Shown: one piece after another, positions 1-11,212 of the stretch
How positions within the stretch are numbered: position 1 is the stretch's first letter
Layout of the letters: the number at the start of each line of letters is the position of its first letter
NCBI GenBank assembly: GCA_009667805.1
Contig: CM019067.1
Location: forward strand, 67,750,637 to 67,814,636
Direction of reading: 5' to 3'
Length of the DNA stretch: 64,000 nucleotides
Source of the DNA: Leptobrachium leishanense
Lineage: Eukaryota > Chordata > Amphibia > Anura > Megophryidae
Translations under genes and position numbers: made by a program
The notes under the pieces: model-generated
What the model was told of the DNA's origin: nothing
Databases searched by the model: none
The model's input: only the letters and a program-made list of their open reading frames with translations

Positions 1-1009
1 TATGACGTCGGTCCACCCTTTGCAGCTATAACAGCTTCATCTCTTCTGGGAAGGCTGTCCACAAGGTTTAGGAGTGTATTTATGGGAATTTTTGACCATT
101 CTTCCAGAAGCGCATTTGTGAGGTCACACACTGATGTTGGACGAGAAGGCCTGGCTCTCAGTCTCCGCTCGAATTCATCCCAAAGGTGTTCTATCGGGTT
201 GAAGTCAGGACTCTGTGCAGGTCAGTCAAGTTCATCCACACCAGACTCTGTCATCCATGTCTTTATGGACCTTGCTTTGTGCACTGGTGCACAGTCATGT
301 TGGAAGAGGAAGGGGCCAGCTCCAAACTGTTCCCACAAAGTTGGGAGCATGGAGTTGTCCAAAATGTCTTGGTATGCTGAAGCATACAGAGTTCCTTTCA
401 TTGGAACTAAGGGGCCAAGCCCAGCTCCTGAAAAACAACCCCCACACCATAATCCCCCCTCCACCAAACTTTACACTTGGCACAATGCAGTCAGACAAGT
501 ACCGTTCTCCTGGCAACCGCCAAACCCAGACTCGTCCGTCTGATTGCCAGATGGAGAAGCACGATTTGTCACTCCAGAGAACGCGTCTCCACTGCTCTAG
601 AGTCCAGTGGCGGAGTGCTTTACACAACTGCATCCAACGCTTTGCATTGCACTTGGTGATGTATGGCTTGGATGCAACTGCTCGGCCAATGTTAACCCAT
701 TCCATGAAGCTCTCTGCGCACTGTTCTTGAGCTAATCTGAAGGCCACATGAAGTTTGGAGGTCTGTAGCGCTTGACTCGGCAGAAAGTTGGCAACCTCTT
801 TGCACTATGCGCCTCAGAATCCGCTGACCCCGCTCCGTCAGTTTACGTGGCCTACCACTTCGTGGCTGAGTTGCTGTCATTCCCAAACACTTCCACGTTC
901 TTATAATACAGCTGACAGTTGACTGTGGAGTACTTAGGAGCGAGGAAATTTGTTGCACAGGTGGCATCCTATCACAGTTCCACGCTGGAATTCACTGAGA
1001 GCGACCCAT
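1..1009 (-). pseudogene. Tc1 transposase, broken (DDE family)
   Basis: Tc1 transposases bind the element ends with paired helix-turn-helix domains and cut DNA with a DDE/RNase H-fold core. Read on the minus strand from an ATG at 1009, the pieces occur in the expected order: N-terminal HTH with the [18 protein letters not shown] segment (about 860-790), the linker and first catalytic part ([10 protein letters not shown], about 580-540), the second-aspartate block ([11 protein letters not shown], about 310-280), then SPDFNPIEHLWDEF (about 215-170). There is a stop at codon 6. Frame changes near 700 and 460 and an in-frame TGA at 222-224 interrupt it. That TGA falls where relatives have the tryptophan of the WPAQSPD segment. 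The C-terminus runs to the window edge. It cannot encode a working enzyme. Confidence 0.88.
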
Positions 1010-1143
1010 TCTTTCACAAATGTTTGTAAAAACAGTCTGCATGCCTAGGTGCTTGATTTTATGTAACTGTGGCCATGGAAGTGATTGGAACACCTGATTC
1101 TGATTATTTGGATGGGTGAGCGAATACGTTTGGCACTATAGTG
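1..1143 (-). mobile_element. Tc1/mariner-type DNA transposon, cut by the window edge
   Basis: This is a cut-and-paste transposon whose transposase reads leftwards. The right terminus is the CACTATAGTG-type end next to a TA dinucleotide at 1144-1145, as expected for Tc1 elements, which insert at TA. The other end lies outside the window. The interior holds a recognisable but broken transposase, described separately. The element is immediately followed by a degenerate tandem array. Family assignment rests on transposase motifs and TA flanking. Confidence 0.9.
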
Positions 1144-1199
1144 TATTTTAGGGATAAGGTGAGAAATAGGTATATTTCTCAACACATCACAGCCATCAT

Positions 1200-1412
1200 T
1201 CAAAGACGGCCCAAGCCACACACATCACTCACACCCTGCCGGACCACGCACACATCACTCGCATCCTGCCCAAACCACACACATCCCTCATACCTTGCCC
1301 AAAGCTCGAACATCACTCCCAGCCAGCTCATACCACATACAGCGCTCAAAGTGTGCCCAAATAAAACACATATCGTTCACACCCTGCACAAACCACTAAC
1401 ATCATAGTCAGC
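1200..1412. repeat. Degenerate CACACATCACTCAC tandem array, left part
   Basis: About seven imperfect units of roughly 30 bp, each containing versions of CACACATCACTCAC and CCTGCCCAAACCA. The same motif resumes at 12224-12285, on the other side of the split MITE and provirus. The array was therefore the original landing site and has been pushed apart by later insertions. Confidence 0.7.
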
Positions 1413-1415
1413 TTA

Positions 1416-1509
1416 GGCTAGGGTCAGACTGAGGCAGTGCGAACGCGCGTTCTGGCGCACTTAATCGGCCATGCTAGCAGCAGATGCCGGGCAATGACGG
1501 CCAATATAC
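1416..1509. mobile_element. Harbinger-like MITE, left fragment (copy A, split by ERV)
   Basis: The sequence starts GGCTAGGGTCAGAC directly after TTA (1413-1415). It continues at 11891-12220, which ends GTCTGACCCTAGCC followed by TTA (12221-12223). GGC...GCC ends with a 3-bp TTA/TAA duplication are typical of PIF/Harbinger elements. The uninterrupted copy at 58468-58892 (opposite orientation) shows that the two pieces were once contiguous. No transposase is present, so it is non-autonomous. Confidence 0.75.
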
Positions 1510-2182
1510 TGTAGCCGGAGTCAGACAGGTTCACTTCAATAACGGCGCCGGACCAGACACAAGCAAGGATTGTCCAAACACGAGTCTCTTCAGGAAAGGC
1601 AAGAGTTTATTGTGTCGTCACACAAGTGCTCACACAGGATTGAATCGCTTAGAGTGAGCCCTGATTACACAGAGACATGAGGTTTTATGCCCAAAACATA
1701 ATTAGGTACATCCCCATTAGCCCACCTCCCTATGACACTCTATTCCACCCCACGTGGGTTAATACCTCCCATCATTAATTCGAACACAAAGAACATTCCA
1801 CATATAACTATAAATTGATACACTTCTCGTTAGTTTGACAGTCTGTGATTTGTTTGTGCTGTCTTTCTCCGGGCAGTGCCTCCCTCCCTATCGGCTATGT
1901 TTATTCAGGTGGCCTGGGGCCTGGTCTTCTATGTTTTCTTTATTCTTCGGCACATCTCACTGACCTTGTCCCATTCATAAATCTTTCTGTGTCAAGAGCC
2001 GGCCGGATTCTGCCTGGTTTTATTGCTAGCTTTCTAATCTGCCACGCATTCTTGGAATTCTATGTAAACTCTTCTCTGCACATCTAGTAAAAATCTATTC
2101 TATTTACTGGTGAACCAATATTCTGCACAAGATGGCTGCCTGGTTCATAGTAGCAACCATCTTCCAGCCTAATTCTCCTTCA
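1510..2182 (-). repeat. ERV 3' LTR
   Basis: 673 bp. Read on the minus strand it begins TGAAGGAG and ends GGCTACA, the usual TG...CA. An AATAAA polyadenylation signal is at 1606-1611 (minus strand), about 100 bp before the 3' edge, placing the R/U5 junction just beyond it. It is nearly identical to 11213-11886. Differences seen are two substitutions, one short compound change (near 1706) and a 1-base length change in a CCTCC run (near 1883). Confidence 0.95.
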
Positions 2183-2192
2183 TTCCCCCCTT
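2183..2192 (-). other. ERV polypurine tract
   Basis: On the minus strand AAGGGGGGAA lies immediately before the 3' LTR. This is the plus-strand DNA priming site expected at this position in a retrovirus. Confidence 0.85.
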
Positions 2193-2232
2193 GGCTCAAG
2201 TGTCAGTATCTTTTTCCTGGCACTTGTAGCCA

Positions 2233-4093
2233 TTACACTTCACTATTCCGAAACTCTGCATACTGGGGGGGCTTTCCATTCACTGGGAACATTCCCTGTG
2301 GAATTATCAATGGTATCTTCTGTGTTTGTGTGGGTGTCAGTGCTGACTTGCATAGTGGCCATATGCATAGCCCTATGCGGTATATCAGTATCCCTATGAT
2401 CAAAATCACCACTATCATGAGTATCATGGATCCAATCTTTGAGATGAATCTCAAGATGGAACCAAACCATTCTCCCATTGCTCCAAACCCCCGGAGCGGA
2501 TTCCAGCCTTCGGCAGCAATCCTCCTGGCTGTGCCCTGCAACTGTGCTACCTTCTCCTGATGATCTTGAATTACCTGGTAATAGTCTGGGACTTCTGTGT
2601 AGTGTTTCTGATGAAGGTGCAACATTCATAGTGCATTGTCATTTCACACAATCCATTCAAGGCCGCACTGATCTGCTCAAGCGCCATTTCATGTATCATT
2701 TGCACCTTTCGTAACTCACGCATTTCCAGATTCAGCAGCTGGATATCCATACTGGTTCTATTCAGAATCTCATCCATCAGATTGACATAGCTATTCAATC
2801 TCCTCATCATCTCTCCTCCCCATCCAGTCCATGCTGGCAACCATGTCCATATTCGATCCATCTTCGTAAACAATTCTCTCTTCGGTCTTTCAAACACCAG
2901 TGGGTACCTAGGGTGTAGTTCTGTGTCTGTGTTTGTGTCTTCTCCCCTTAGTTTCTGGATTGGGACCAGCTTAGCCAAATAACACATTCCCGTTATTGTT
3001 GGTGGTACCCATGTGTAACACACCCTTTCACAGCACACCTGGTACCCTCCTGTCACTATAAATGGTGATGAATGTAGTGTTCCCTTTGATATCTCTATCG
3101 CAAGGTGTCTCAGCCGTCTCATCATATCCACTGCACCCTGCCTCCCATTGGTCACATTCCCAATCACCGCCTCTTGGTCTCTAGTGAGTTGCCTGCATCG
3201 TATGTATAAATAAGTCGCCTTTTGTCCTGCTTTGAATATGTAAATGTATGATGTCCAGTTGAACTGACTTGAGTTACATAACCCACCCTCGTTATTTGTT
3301 TCTTTATCTGGTCCTAGTTGAAAACACCATTCTGGTGGATACACTGGTCCTATTATGGGGTACCCGGGACTGACTGATTCGGTCTTTTCCTTTGTGCATC
3401 GACAGCATGTATTGTGATATTCCCTGATACAAACATACTCAAATTCATTGGAACAGAGGCAAATGGTATATGAATTGTCTCTGGGTGCAGTCTACTACAC
3501 ACCCAGCATGCAGTTTGCCCAGACTTTTTAGCATAGTCATATTTGAATTGCACAAGTAAGTGTCCTCTTGGGTTGGTTCCAGATAGCGCCTTCGTTTTTT
3601 GTCTCCACATGGTACGGTTCTCCATCACCGGGTGCGTACCATTCCAGATATGGGAAATATCCACTTTCCCAGCGGTGCTTGTACAATTGGGGCATGCTCC
3701 TCTCGAGAGTCCATAAATCAAATTAGCAAGATATAAAATCAGCACCACAAATGCCCCGAGTGTCAGAATTCCTTGGGCAATTCTTTTTACAGTCACATAA
3801 ACCCAATCCCTCCCCACCGGAATTTCAAAAGTAAAAAACATTTCTGGATGATCAAGGGTGGGGGCCGGGCCCCTAAAAAGCACCCTGTGGTTATCCCCCG
3901 TTGGCAGGTGGTCAGGGTCTGTGCCCATCAAGACACCCATCTCCGCTGGCGGGTGGTCAGGGTCTGTGCCCATCAAAACACCCACTTGTTGATCCTCTGA
4001 ATCATCAGGGTTAGGATCATTTAGGTGCTCGTGACTGTGGTCTTTGTCAGCTTCAGCCTCAGCGGATTGGTCTCGTTGGCGACGACCTTCCAT
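2233..4093 (-). pseudogene. env: ERV envelope gene, frameshifted
   Basis: Env is the surface glycoprotein precursor, cleaved into SU (receptor binding) and TM (fusion). The ATG at 4093 overlaps the end of the integrase frame by about 73 bp, a usual gammaretroviral layout. The first frame (4093-3353) has an acidic leader of roughly 100 residues containing two copies of a GVLMGTDPDH repeat, then a hydrophobic segment, N-glycosylation sites and a CWVC motif of the SU disulfide-isomerase type. A frame change near 3355 leads to the second part (to about 2580), with a likely furin site RPKR, coiled-coil sequence and a cysteine cluster of C-X7-CC spacing; gammaretroviruses usually have C-X6-CC. A second frame change near 2600 leads to the membrane anchor (ILMIVVILIIGILIY) and cytoplasmic tail, ending at 2233. 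It is not expressible as a single protein as read. Confidence 0.88.
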
Positions 4094-7000
4094 GTTAGCT
4101 CAGGACTGGCAGCTGCTTTTACTCTGGAGTGATGTATCCACGGGACCACCTCGGCAACCTTTACTGCTGTAGGGGTTGATAACAGGACAAGATAAGGACC
4201 TCTCCATTTTGGACCCAGTGGATCATTTTTCCACTCTTTTACCCATACTGAGTCACCCGGACAATACTTATGCAGTGAAGGATATAGAAAATGCGGTATA
4301 TTATCCCCCACCCAAGTATTTAATTTCTGCATTGATTTACCCAGCATTACTACCTGATCATTTAGTTTAGTTTCTCCCAATGCCCGAAGGTCCCCCCTTA
4401 GTCCATTAATCAGAGGGGTTGGCCGTCCAAACATAAGTTCGTACGGACTTAGTTTCAATTGGGGGGTTGGTCTGCACCTAATGTGCAAGAGGACTATCGG
4501 CAGCAAGTCCAACCAGCCTAGTGACGTCTCTTGGCACAGTTTGGACATCAAAGTCTTTAGGGTACGGTTCATTCTTTCAACTTTTCCCGAACTTTGGGGC
4601 CTGTAGGCAGTATGTAGCTTCCAGGTGATGCCCAGTAGCCGGGCAAGTTGTTGCAAACAGTTCTGGATAAATGCAGGGCCATTGTCCGACCCTATCTCGA
4701 GTGGAAGTCCGTAACGTGGTATTATTTCTTTCATCAGGCTCTTTACCACTTCTGTCGTCTTTTCAGTTCTTGTTGGGAAAGCTTCCACCCATCCTGTCAA
4801 TGTGCACACCATCACTAGTAAATATTTGTATCCTTTGCAGGGTGGCAGCACTGTAAAGTCTATTTGTAATGATGCCATTGGAGATAGCCCGATTGGCTGT
4901 TTCCCTGGGGGTTGAGATGGGCCTGTTCTCGGGTTGTTTTTGGCACATGTTACACACTGCTGAGCTGTTGCTTTGCAGATTGCTGACAATCCTGGTACGT
5001 AGAAATGTGGCTCCAACTGTTGCTCCATCATTTCTCTCCCTCCATGGGTACTTGCGTGAAGTGCTCTTATGATTTCAGGAGCCAGTGTTGCTGGTAGGAC
5101 CACTCGTCCATTTTCCATCTGGAACCATCCATCTTCTCCATATCCTCCGGGTTCTTCTGTCAGCCACTTCTTTTCTTTCTCTGAGTACACAGGTGTCCAT
5201 TCGCTCAGTGGCGCCGGTAGAAGTGCAGCTACCACTGGTTTTGGTTTGTATCGTGCCAATTCTCCATGATTTCCCCAGATGAATTCTTCTTTTGGGAAAT
5301 AGTATCGCCATGCGAAAAACAATAAATCTTGTCTGTCTTGTGAATCTCTTACTGCTGGTATGAAAAAGTCCATTGCACTTTTCTTCATTCTTGGCAGTCT
5401 GTTCTTGATAAGGATCTCCTTGAGGAAGAACCTCACCAGTGGGACTTGATATTCTTCTGCTCCCAATTCTCCCAGACTGTGCAGTATCCGTGTGATTCGT
5501 AGATTATTGTGAGGATTATTTATCAAATTTTCAAATCGTGACGCGAAATTTTCTGCTCGTTCAACTTCAGTTGTTTCTTTGTCTTCCTCCTCCCCCACTA
5601 TTTTTACGCCGAAGAATTTCAGCATCATCTTGTAAGCTCTGCGTAGTCTTTGCTGAACTTCTGAGGTGTTGATCATTAGACGTGTTTCTTGCGGGTTTAG
5701 GGGAGTAGAGTAGAAATTCCGGCCTTGTGTCCTTGTTGGAAAAAGCCATTGGATATAATCATGATTGAGTTCTAAAAGTTCGTAATCATCTTGCCATTTG
5801 TGTAATATTATTTCAATGAACTCGCCGTGGGGTTCAAACTTTTTCAAATTCATGTAGAACTCGTAATTTGGCATAGAAGGTTGAGGCTCTTGCTTGCAGA
5901 TCAATACTTTAGCTTGAGCTTCTGTTTGGCGGTGGTGGTTTCGCAGCTGCTTTTGCGGCCTGGTCCGCGCGTCTGTTACCTTTTGGAATTTCATCACGGC
6001 CTTTTTGGTGGCCTCGACAGTGCATGATGCTGACAGCACTTGGTTTCCACACTGCTTCCAGGAGGGCCGTGATTTCTGCAGCATATTTAATCTGTTGTCC
6101 TGAAGACGTGAGTAGACCTCTTTCTTTGTAGAGTGCACCATGTGCATGGACTGTCATGAAGGCGTACTTGGAATCTGTGTAGATATTTACTCTTTTGCCT
6201 TCAGAAATTTCAAGGGCTCTGGTTAAAGCTGTTATTTCAGCTAGTTGTGCAGATGTATGGCCTGGCAGTGGCTTTGCTTCAATAATTTCTTCTGTTGAGA
6301 CTACTGCATAGCCGGAGACTTTCTTCCCATCATCCATGTAGCTGCTACCATCAGTGAATAGCTGTAGATCGTATTTGTCTAGGGGTACGTCTTTCAAATC
6401 TGGCCTGCTACTGAACACTTCTTCCATGACTTGGAGGCATTCATGATCTGGATCCTCTTCACAGTCAGGCAGTAAAGTAGCAGGGTTTAAGGTAGCGATG
6501 AGGTCCAAATGAACCCGTGGATTTTCACACATCATGGCTTGGTACTTCGTCATCCGGCTGTTGCTGAACCAGTAACCTCCTTTGACATCCAGCAGAGCCT
6601 TGACAGCATGGGGCACCTTGACATGAAGAACTTGTCCAAGGGTCAGCTTGTCTGCTTCTGCTATCAGCATTGCGGTGGCAGCCACTGCTTTCAGGCATGG
6701 GGGTAGGCCGCAGGCCACAGGGTCGAGTTGCTTGGAGAGGTAGGCCACAGGCCTCAGCCACGAGCCAAAGGTCTGGACCAATACTCCTGTTGCTGTTTGG
6801 TTATGTTCATGTACGAACAGCTGGAAAGGCTTGCTATGATCTGGCAGACCCAGCGCAGGAGCTTCCATCAGCAGAGTCTTTAATTTCAGGAACGCTGCTG
6901 TTTGCTCTTCTTCCCAATGAAAGGGGTCTAATTCTCCCCCCTTGGTTGCTTGATGAAGCGGCTTGGCAATTTCTGCGAAGTTGGGGATCCACAGGCGGCA

Positions 7001-8338
7001 GAAGCCTGCAGCTCCCAGGAACTCACGGACTTGTCTCCTGGTCTTTGGTTGGGGTATGCGGCACACCGCTTCTTTTCTTTCTGCCCCCAGTGCACGTTTG
7101 GTACCTGTTAACTGGAAGCCCAGGTATTTTACACTCTGTTTACATATTTGTGCTTTCTTTTGAGAAACTCTGTAACCTGCTTGACTTAGTAGGTGTAGCA
7201 AAGCTTTTGTGGCGGATAAACAGTCTTTTTCTGTGGGAGAAGCCAGTAATAAATCATCAACATATTGGAGTAACACTACTTTGTCTGGCTGAGCGTTGAA
7301 GGCGAGGAGATCTTGGCTGAGCGCGCACCCGAAAATTGTGGGCGAATTTTTGAAACCTTGAGGGAGGCGCGTCCACGTCATTTGATGACGCGCCCGTGGT
7401 AGACTCTTCCCACTGAAATGCAAAAAGGGGCTGGCTTGCTGGAGCCAGGCGGATGCAAAAGAAAGCGTCTTTTAAATCAAGCACTGTGTAATATTGTGTA
7501 TCTCCGGGAATTAACGCCAACAAATTGTATGGATTTGGAACCACAGGGTGTAGTGTTACTGTGGCCTCGTTGACAGCTCGTAAATCTTGGACAGGGCGGT
7601 ACTCTTGTGTGCCTTCTTTCAATACTGGCAGTAGGGGTGTGTTCCATGGTGACACGCAGAATTTTAATATGCCGTTATCTTTAAGTCTCTGTAAATGTAT
7701 CTGTATATTCTGCTTGGCTTTCTGTGGGATATGATATTGTCTTAGGGCCACAGGCGTTGCGCCGGGCTTTAATTCCACATATACCGGGGGTATGTTTATG
7801 GCAAGTCCTGGCGGGTTTTCCTCCGCCCATACCCCAGGAATTTCGAGGAGTAGTGCATGCGGGTCCGGCGCGGCAGGCAGAGTAGGTGCCGTGCGCCATT
7901 CTTCCTCCCTTGGCATAACTACTGCAATTTTCACAGATTGTGGATTGTGCGGACTGGCTGGATTATGCTGCCGAATAGAGCAGCCACTCTCGGGCAGGTC
8001 TAATTGAGCGTGACCCCCGGGAAGGAACGTAATTTGGGCTTGCAATTTGCAGAGGATATCCCGCCCCAGGAGTTGGATGGGACATTCGGGCATATACAAA
8101 AATTCATGTTCAACATTATGCCCACCCACACTACATTTTCTAGAAGCAAGAAAAGGATATTTAGCAGACACCCCATTGCTCCCATAATATCAACCTCATT
8201 TCCCATTGGAGGTGCAATTTGTTTAGTTACAACAGAATATTCGGCACCTGTATCAACCATAAAAACTTCATCTTTATTTCCCACTCTCATTGTGACCGTG
8301 GGCTCGTGGCTACCGAGCGGGATGGGCCCAGGTCCTCG
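4021..8338 (-). pseudogene. pol: ERV pro-pol gene (protease, RT, RNase H, integrase), frameshifted
   Basis: The polyprotein supplies protease, reverse transcriptase, RNase H and integrase. The protease active site VDTGAEYSVV lies near 8255-8225, in the same frame as gag after a TGA at 8339-8341. The frame changes near 8170, and protease continues to LLGRDIL and then the RT fingers (YRPVQDLRAVN, near 7600; VLDLKDAFF, motif A). The frame changes again near 7410, followed by LPQGFKNSPTIF and the catalytic YVDD (near 7260), the connection domain, and RNase H with TDGSSY and TDSKYAF (ends near 5915). A third frame change precedes integrase (to 4021), which has an HH/CC zinc-binding region, a DDE core with LQIDF, SDNGPAF and YRPQSSGKVERMNRTLK, and a C-terminal domain. 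All catalytic motifs are visible, but the frame is broken at least three times. Confidence 0.93.
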
Positions 8339-10134
8339 TCAATATACATCCTGCCCTTCAAATGACGTCCCCGCCAGTCCCACAAACCCCGCTCCGTTCC
8401 CTTCACTTCTTTCATACCTTCCGTCTGCTACCTGGCCATTAGGGGCTTGACCTCCCGTCCCCCCAACTTCACCCTGTCCCCCAAATTTAGCCAAAAATGC
8501 AGTACAGTCGTTTTTCCAGTGACCTTCACCCCGGCACCACGCGCACTGATTGGGTCCTAGGGGTTCCCTAGGGGCTCCCCTACCTCTTCCTCGAGTCCCC
8601 CTACCCCTTGCCCTCCCTCTGTCTGGGCCACCTCGTCCTCCACCATTCCCCATGTATCCAACCACCCCGGTATGTCCCTTCTGTTTCTTTATCTCCTCTA
8701 GATCCCGGTTATGATACACCTTATTAGCAATCTCAACTAACTCGCTAATACCTTTTCCCAAAAACCCATCTATTCTCTGTATTTTGTTCCGTATATCCCT
8801 CTGTGACTGACCCACAAACGAAGAGTTAATTAACCTCTGATTCTCCGTCGCTTCAGGATCAATAGGACTATACATCCTGTACGCATCCAGCAATCTCTCT
8901 AGAAACGCACTTGGGGATTCCTTAACCTCTTGCACCACATCTGCTATCTTTCCCATGTTTGTGGGCTTCTTCCCTCCCGCTTTAACACCCATAATTACAG
9001 CAGTTCTGTATGTCTGCAGATGGGCAACTCCTTCAACTGTATTGTACGGCCATTTAGGATCTGTTTTGGGGTAATGTTCCTCTGCCCATGCTTCTGGATG
9101 AGGCTTAGCATCTGCTACAGCTTGGGCGAGTAAAATCTTTCGCGCGCTACTATTTATCCGGGCTCTTTCCTCTGTGGTAAACATTGTCAACATTAATTGC
9201 TGACAATCTGCCCATGTGGGGTTATGTGTGAGCATAACTGACTCTATCATACTGGCCACTGCTGCGGGATTTGTGGAATACAGTGGTGTGTGTGTTTTCC
9301 AGTTAAAAAGATCTGTTGTCGTGAATGGGACATATGTGTATTGTATTGGCCCTGGATCCCATTCGCTAAGGGGGGGCCTGGCACCTCCCGCAAAGGCAAC
9401 TGCATAGCATTCTTGTAGGGATTGTGTTGGTACGGATCCCGGGGTTTATGTATACTATTCGCTGCGCGTGTGGTAACTCCCTGGTTCTCATCCTCCTCTT
9501 TATCATCACCATTCCCGTGGGGCACTAATTTATATACGCTCCCATCGGGCATCTCAATCTTCTCTGGTGGAGCCTCTCTGTCCCCTCCACCCGCTGCGCC
9601 CTGCTCTTCTTCCTCAGTCACACGGGAGGGAGCTGACCGAGACCAGCCGCTGCCTGCTCCCCCCTCTCCGCCCGCGCAATCGCGGCATTCAGAGCTTCCC
9701 TAGCTGCCCCATAACATGATGGGTAGGACGGGGGCAGATTATCACCTCTTCCGGTTGATCTAACACCGGTCTCTCTCTCTCTCCATTATTCTGGGGGTCC
9801 TGCTTCTTATTTCTCCCCGCTATCATTATAAAATGACTCTTGTTCTTAATGCAATATCTCCATATATCTATATACGGATACTGTTCAGGATGCCATACTG
9901 CTCTGTGACTTGGGAGTGTACCTTCTGTACCAACTCCGGGTCCATTGACCCCTGTTCTGGCCATCCTGGGACTAACATCGGCCACACAACTGTACATATT
10001 ACTTTTAGCTTTTCTTTTGTCAATTCTACACCATAATCATGAGTTTTATATAATGCATCGAAATTTCGCACCATATACTCTAGGGGCGTCTCCCCCTCCT
10101 TTACCCTCTTGGGCTTTGATGACCCGTTACCCAT
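8339..10134 (-). pseudogene. gag: ERV gag gene, frameshifted
   Basis: Gag builds the capsid. The start at 10134 (minus) gives MGNGSS, a classical N-myristoylation signal for matrix, which is why I chose it over the in-frame ATG six codons upstream. Matrix sequence crosses frames near 9880. A Pro/Glu-rich linker follows (about 9620-9260). After another frame change near 9250 comes capsid (about 9250-8650: LTHNPTWADCQQL, then a major-homology-like stretch with ESPSAFLERL). Nucleocapsid is Gly/Arg-rich with one CCHC box, CAWCRGEGHWKNDC (C-X2-C-X4-H-X4-C), near 8550-8510. The gag frame ends with TGA at 8339-8341, after which the same frame continues into protease. At least three frameshifts prevent translation as read. 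Confidence 0.9.
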
Positions 10135-11190
10135 TGTCACTCCTGAAAACAATACTCTTTGCGATACAAATATATTATTTCAACAACAGTTAAAATCTAC
10201 AGTCTGATACTTCAGTCAACAATTTATCCGCATCCACATACGCTTCCCCCTTCAGTAGCCGACTGCAGTCGCCTGAGCCGAAACGTACGTTCCAGGGTCA
10301 AATCTCGTATTTGCTTCCTCGTGGAGCGAGTAGGCGCACGTTCACTCACAGCACTCGAGTCAATTCATTCACAACACATTCCGTATCAGATACTTTCAGC
10401 ACAATACAGAACATATATCACTTCAACTCTTTCCATTAGCCGAGGGCGTATTCCCTCCTTTGTGGCTCCTTATACCCCGTAATTTGAACTCTAACTCTTG
10501 ACTGCTTGTGGCTATGTGCACCCCGTTCCTTGTCTATCTCTGTAGCTTTCGCTGGCTTCACTATAAGCCCTTTTCACTACACGGCGTACACACTAGGCAC
10601 TGACTCAGGCTCTTAGCCCAGTCACAGAAAAATCCCTCCTCCTTTCCCTTTTACCCACGTGGTGAAGCTCTATTTACAAACACTGACTACTGAAATGACT
10701 CATGCAACTCCACGTAGCTACCTTCTCCCTCTCTTACAGAACTACCCTTTGATTGGCATTCAATTCCCCCGAATCCAGACGCCCGCTAGCCACTCTGGCT
10801 CCTTAGCAATGTCAGCGCTACAGCGGCGGGCTAGATATGCCAATAGGATGGTGGCCATCGCATCCTCTTATCCGTCTATCGCAGTCGGACGTTTCCCTTA
10901 GATACCGGTATTTCCTTTAGACATACAAAACATAGAAGACACGTTACCTATCGCCGGCGCTGCTTGCTGTTTCCTCAGACTCGTTGGTGTCTGTCCAGCT
11001 TCCCGGGCCGGGGGGGTCTGTTTGGGACGAGGTGAGGTCCACTGTACAGGAAATCCTGCTTGGCGCCTGCAGATGTCAGCTCACCTTCAACGGACGCCCC
11101 CAACCATCGGGATTCTCGTGCACCTGCAGTCAATATCGCCGCACTGTGTTCAGCAGCCGTTGCCTGTGTCTTGGCAAAAGGCCCGTTATC
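10135..11190 (-). other. ERV 5' leader
   Basis: About 1.05 kb lies between the primer-binding region and the gag ATG, with no long open frame and no recognisable protein. Packaging signal and splice donor would be expected here. I could not assign either. Confidence 0.6.
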
Positions 11191-11208
11191 CCGGCTATCG
11201 AGACCCCA
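11191..11208 (-). other. ERV probable primer-binding site
   Basis: On the minus strand, four bases after the 5' LTR, the sequence is TGGGGTCTCGATAGCCGG. It starts TGG as required to pair with a tRNA 3' CCA end. It shares TGGGG and CTCG with the proline-tRNA site of gammaretroviruses but differs elsewhere, so the primer tRNA is unassigned. Confidence 0.4.
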
Positions 11209-11212
11209 GAAA

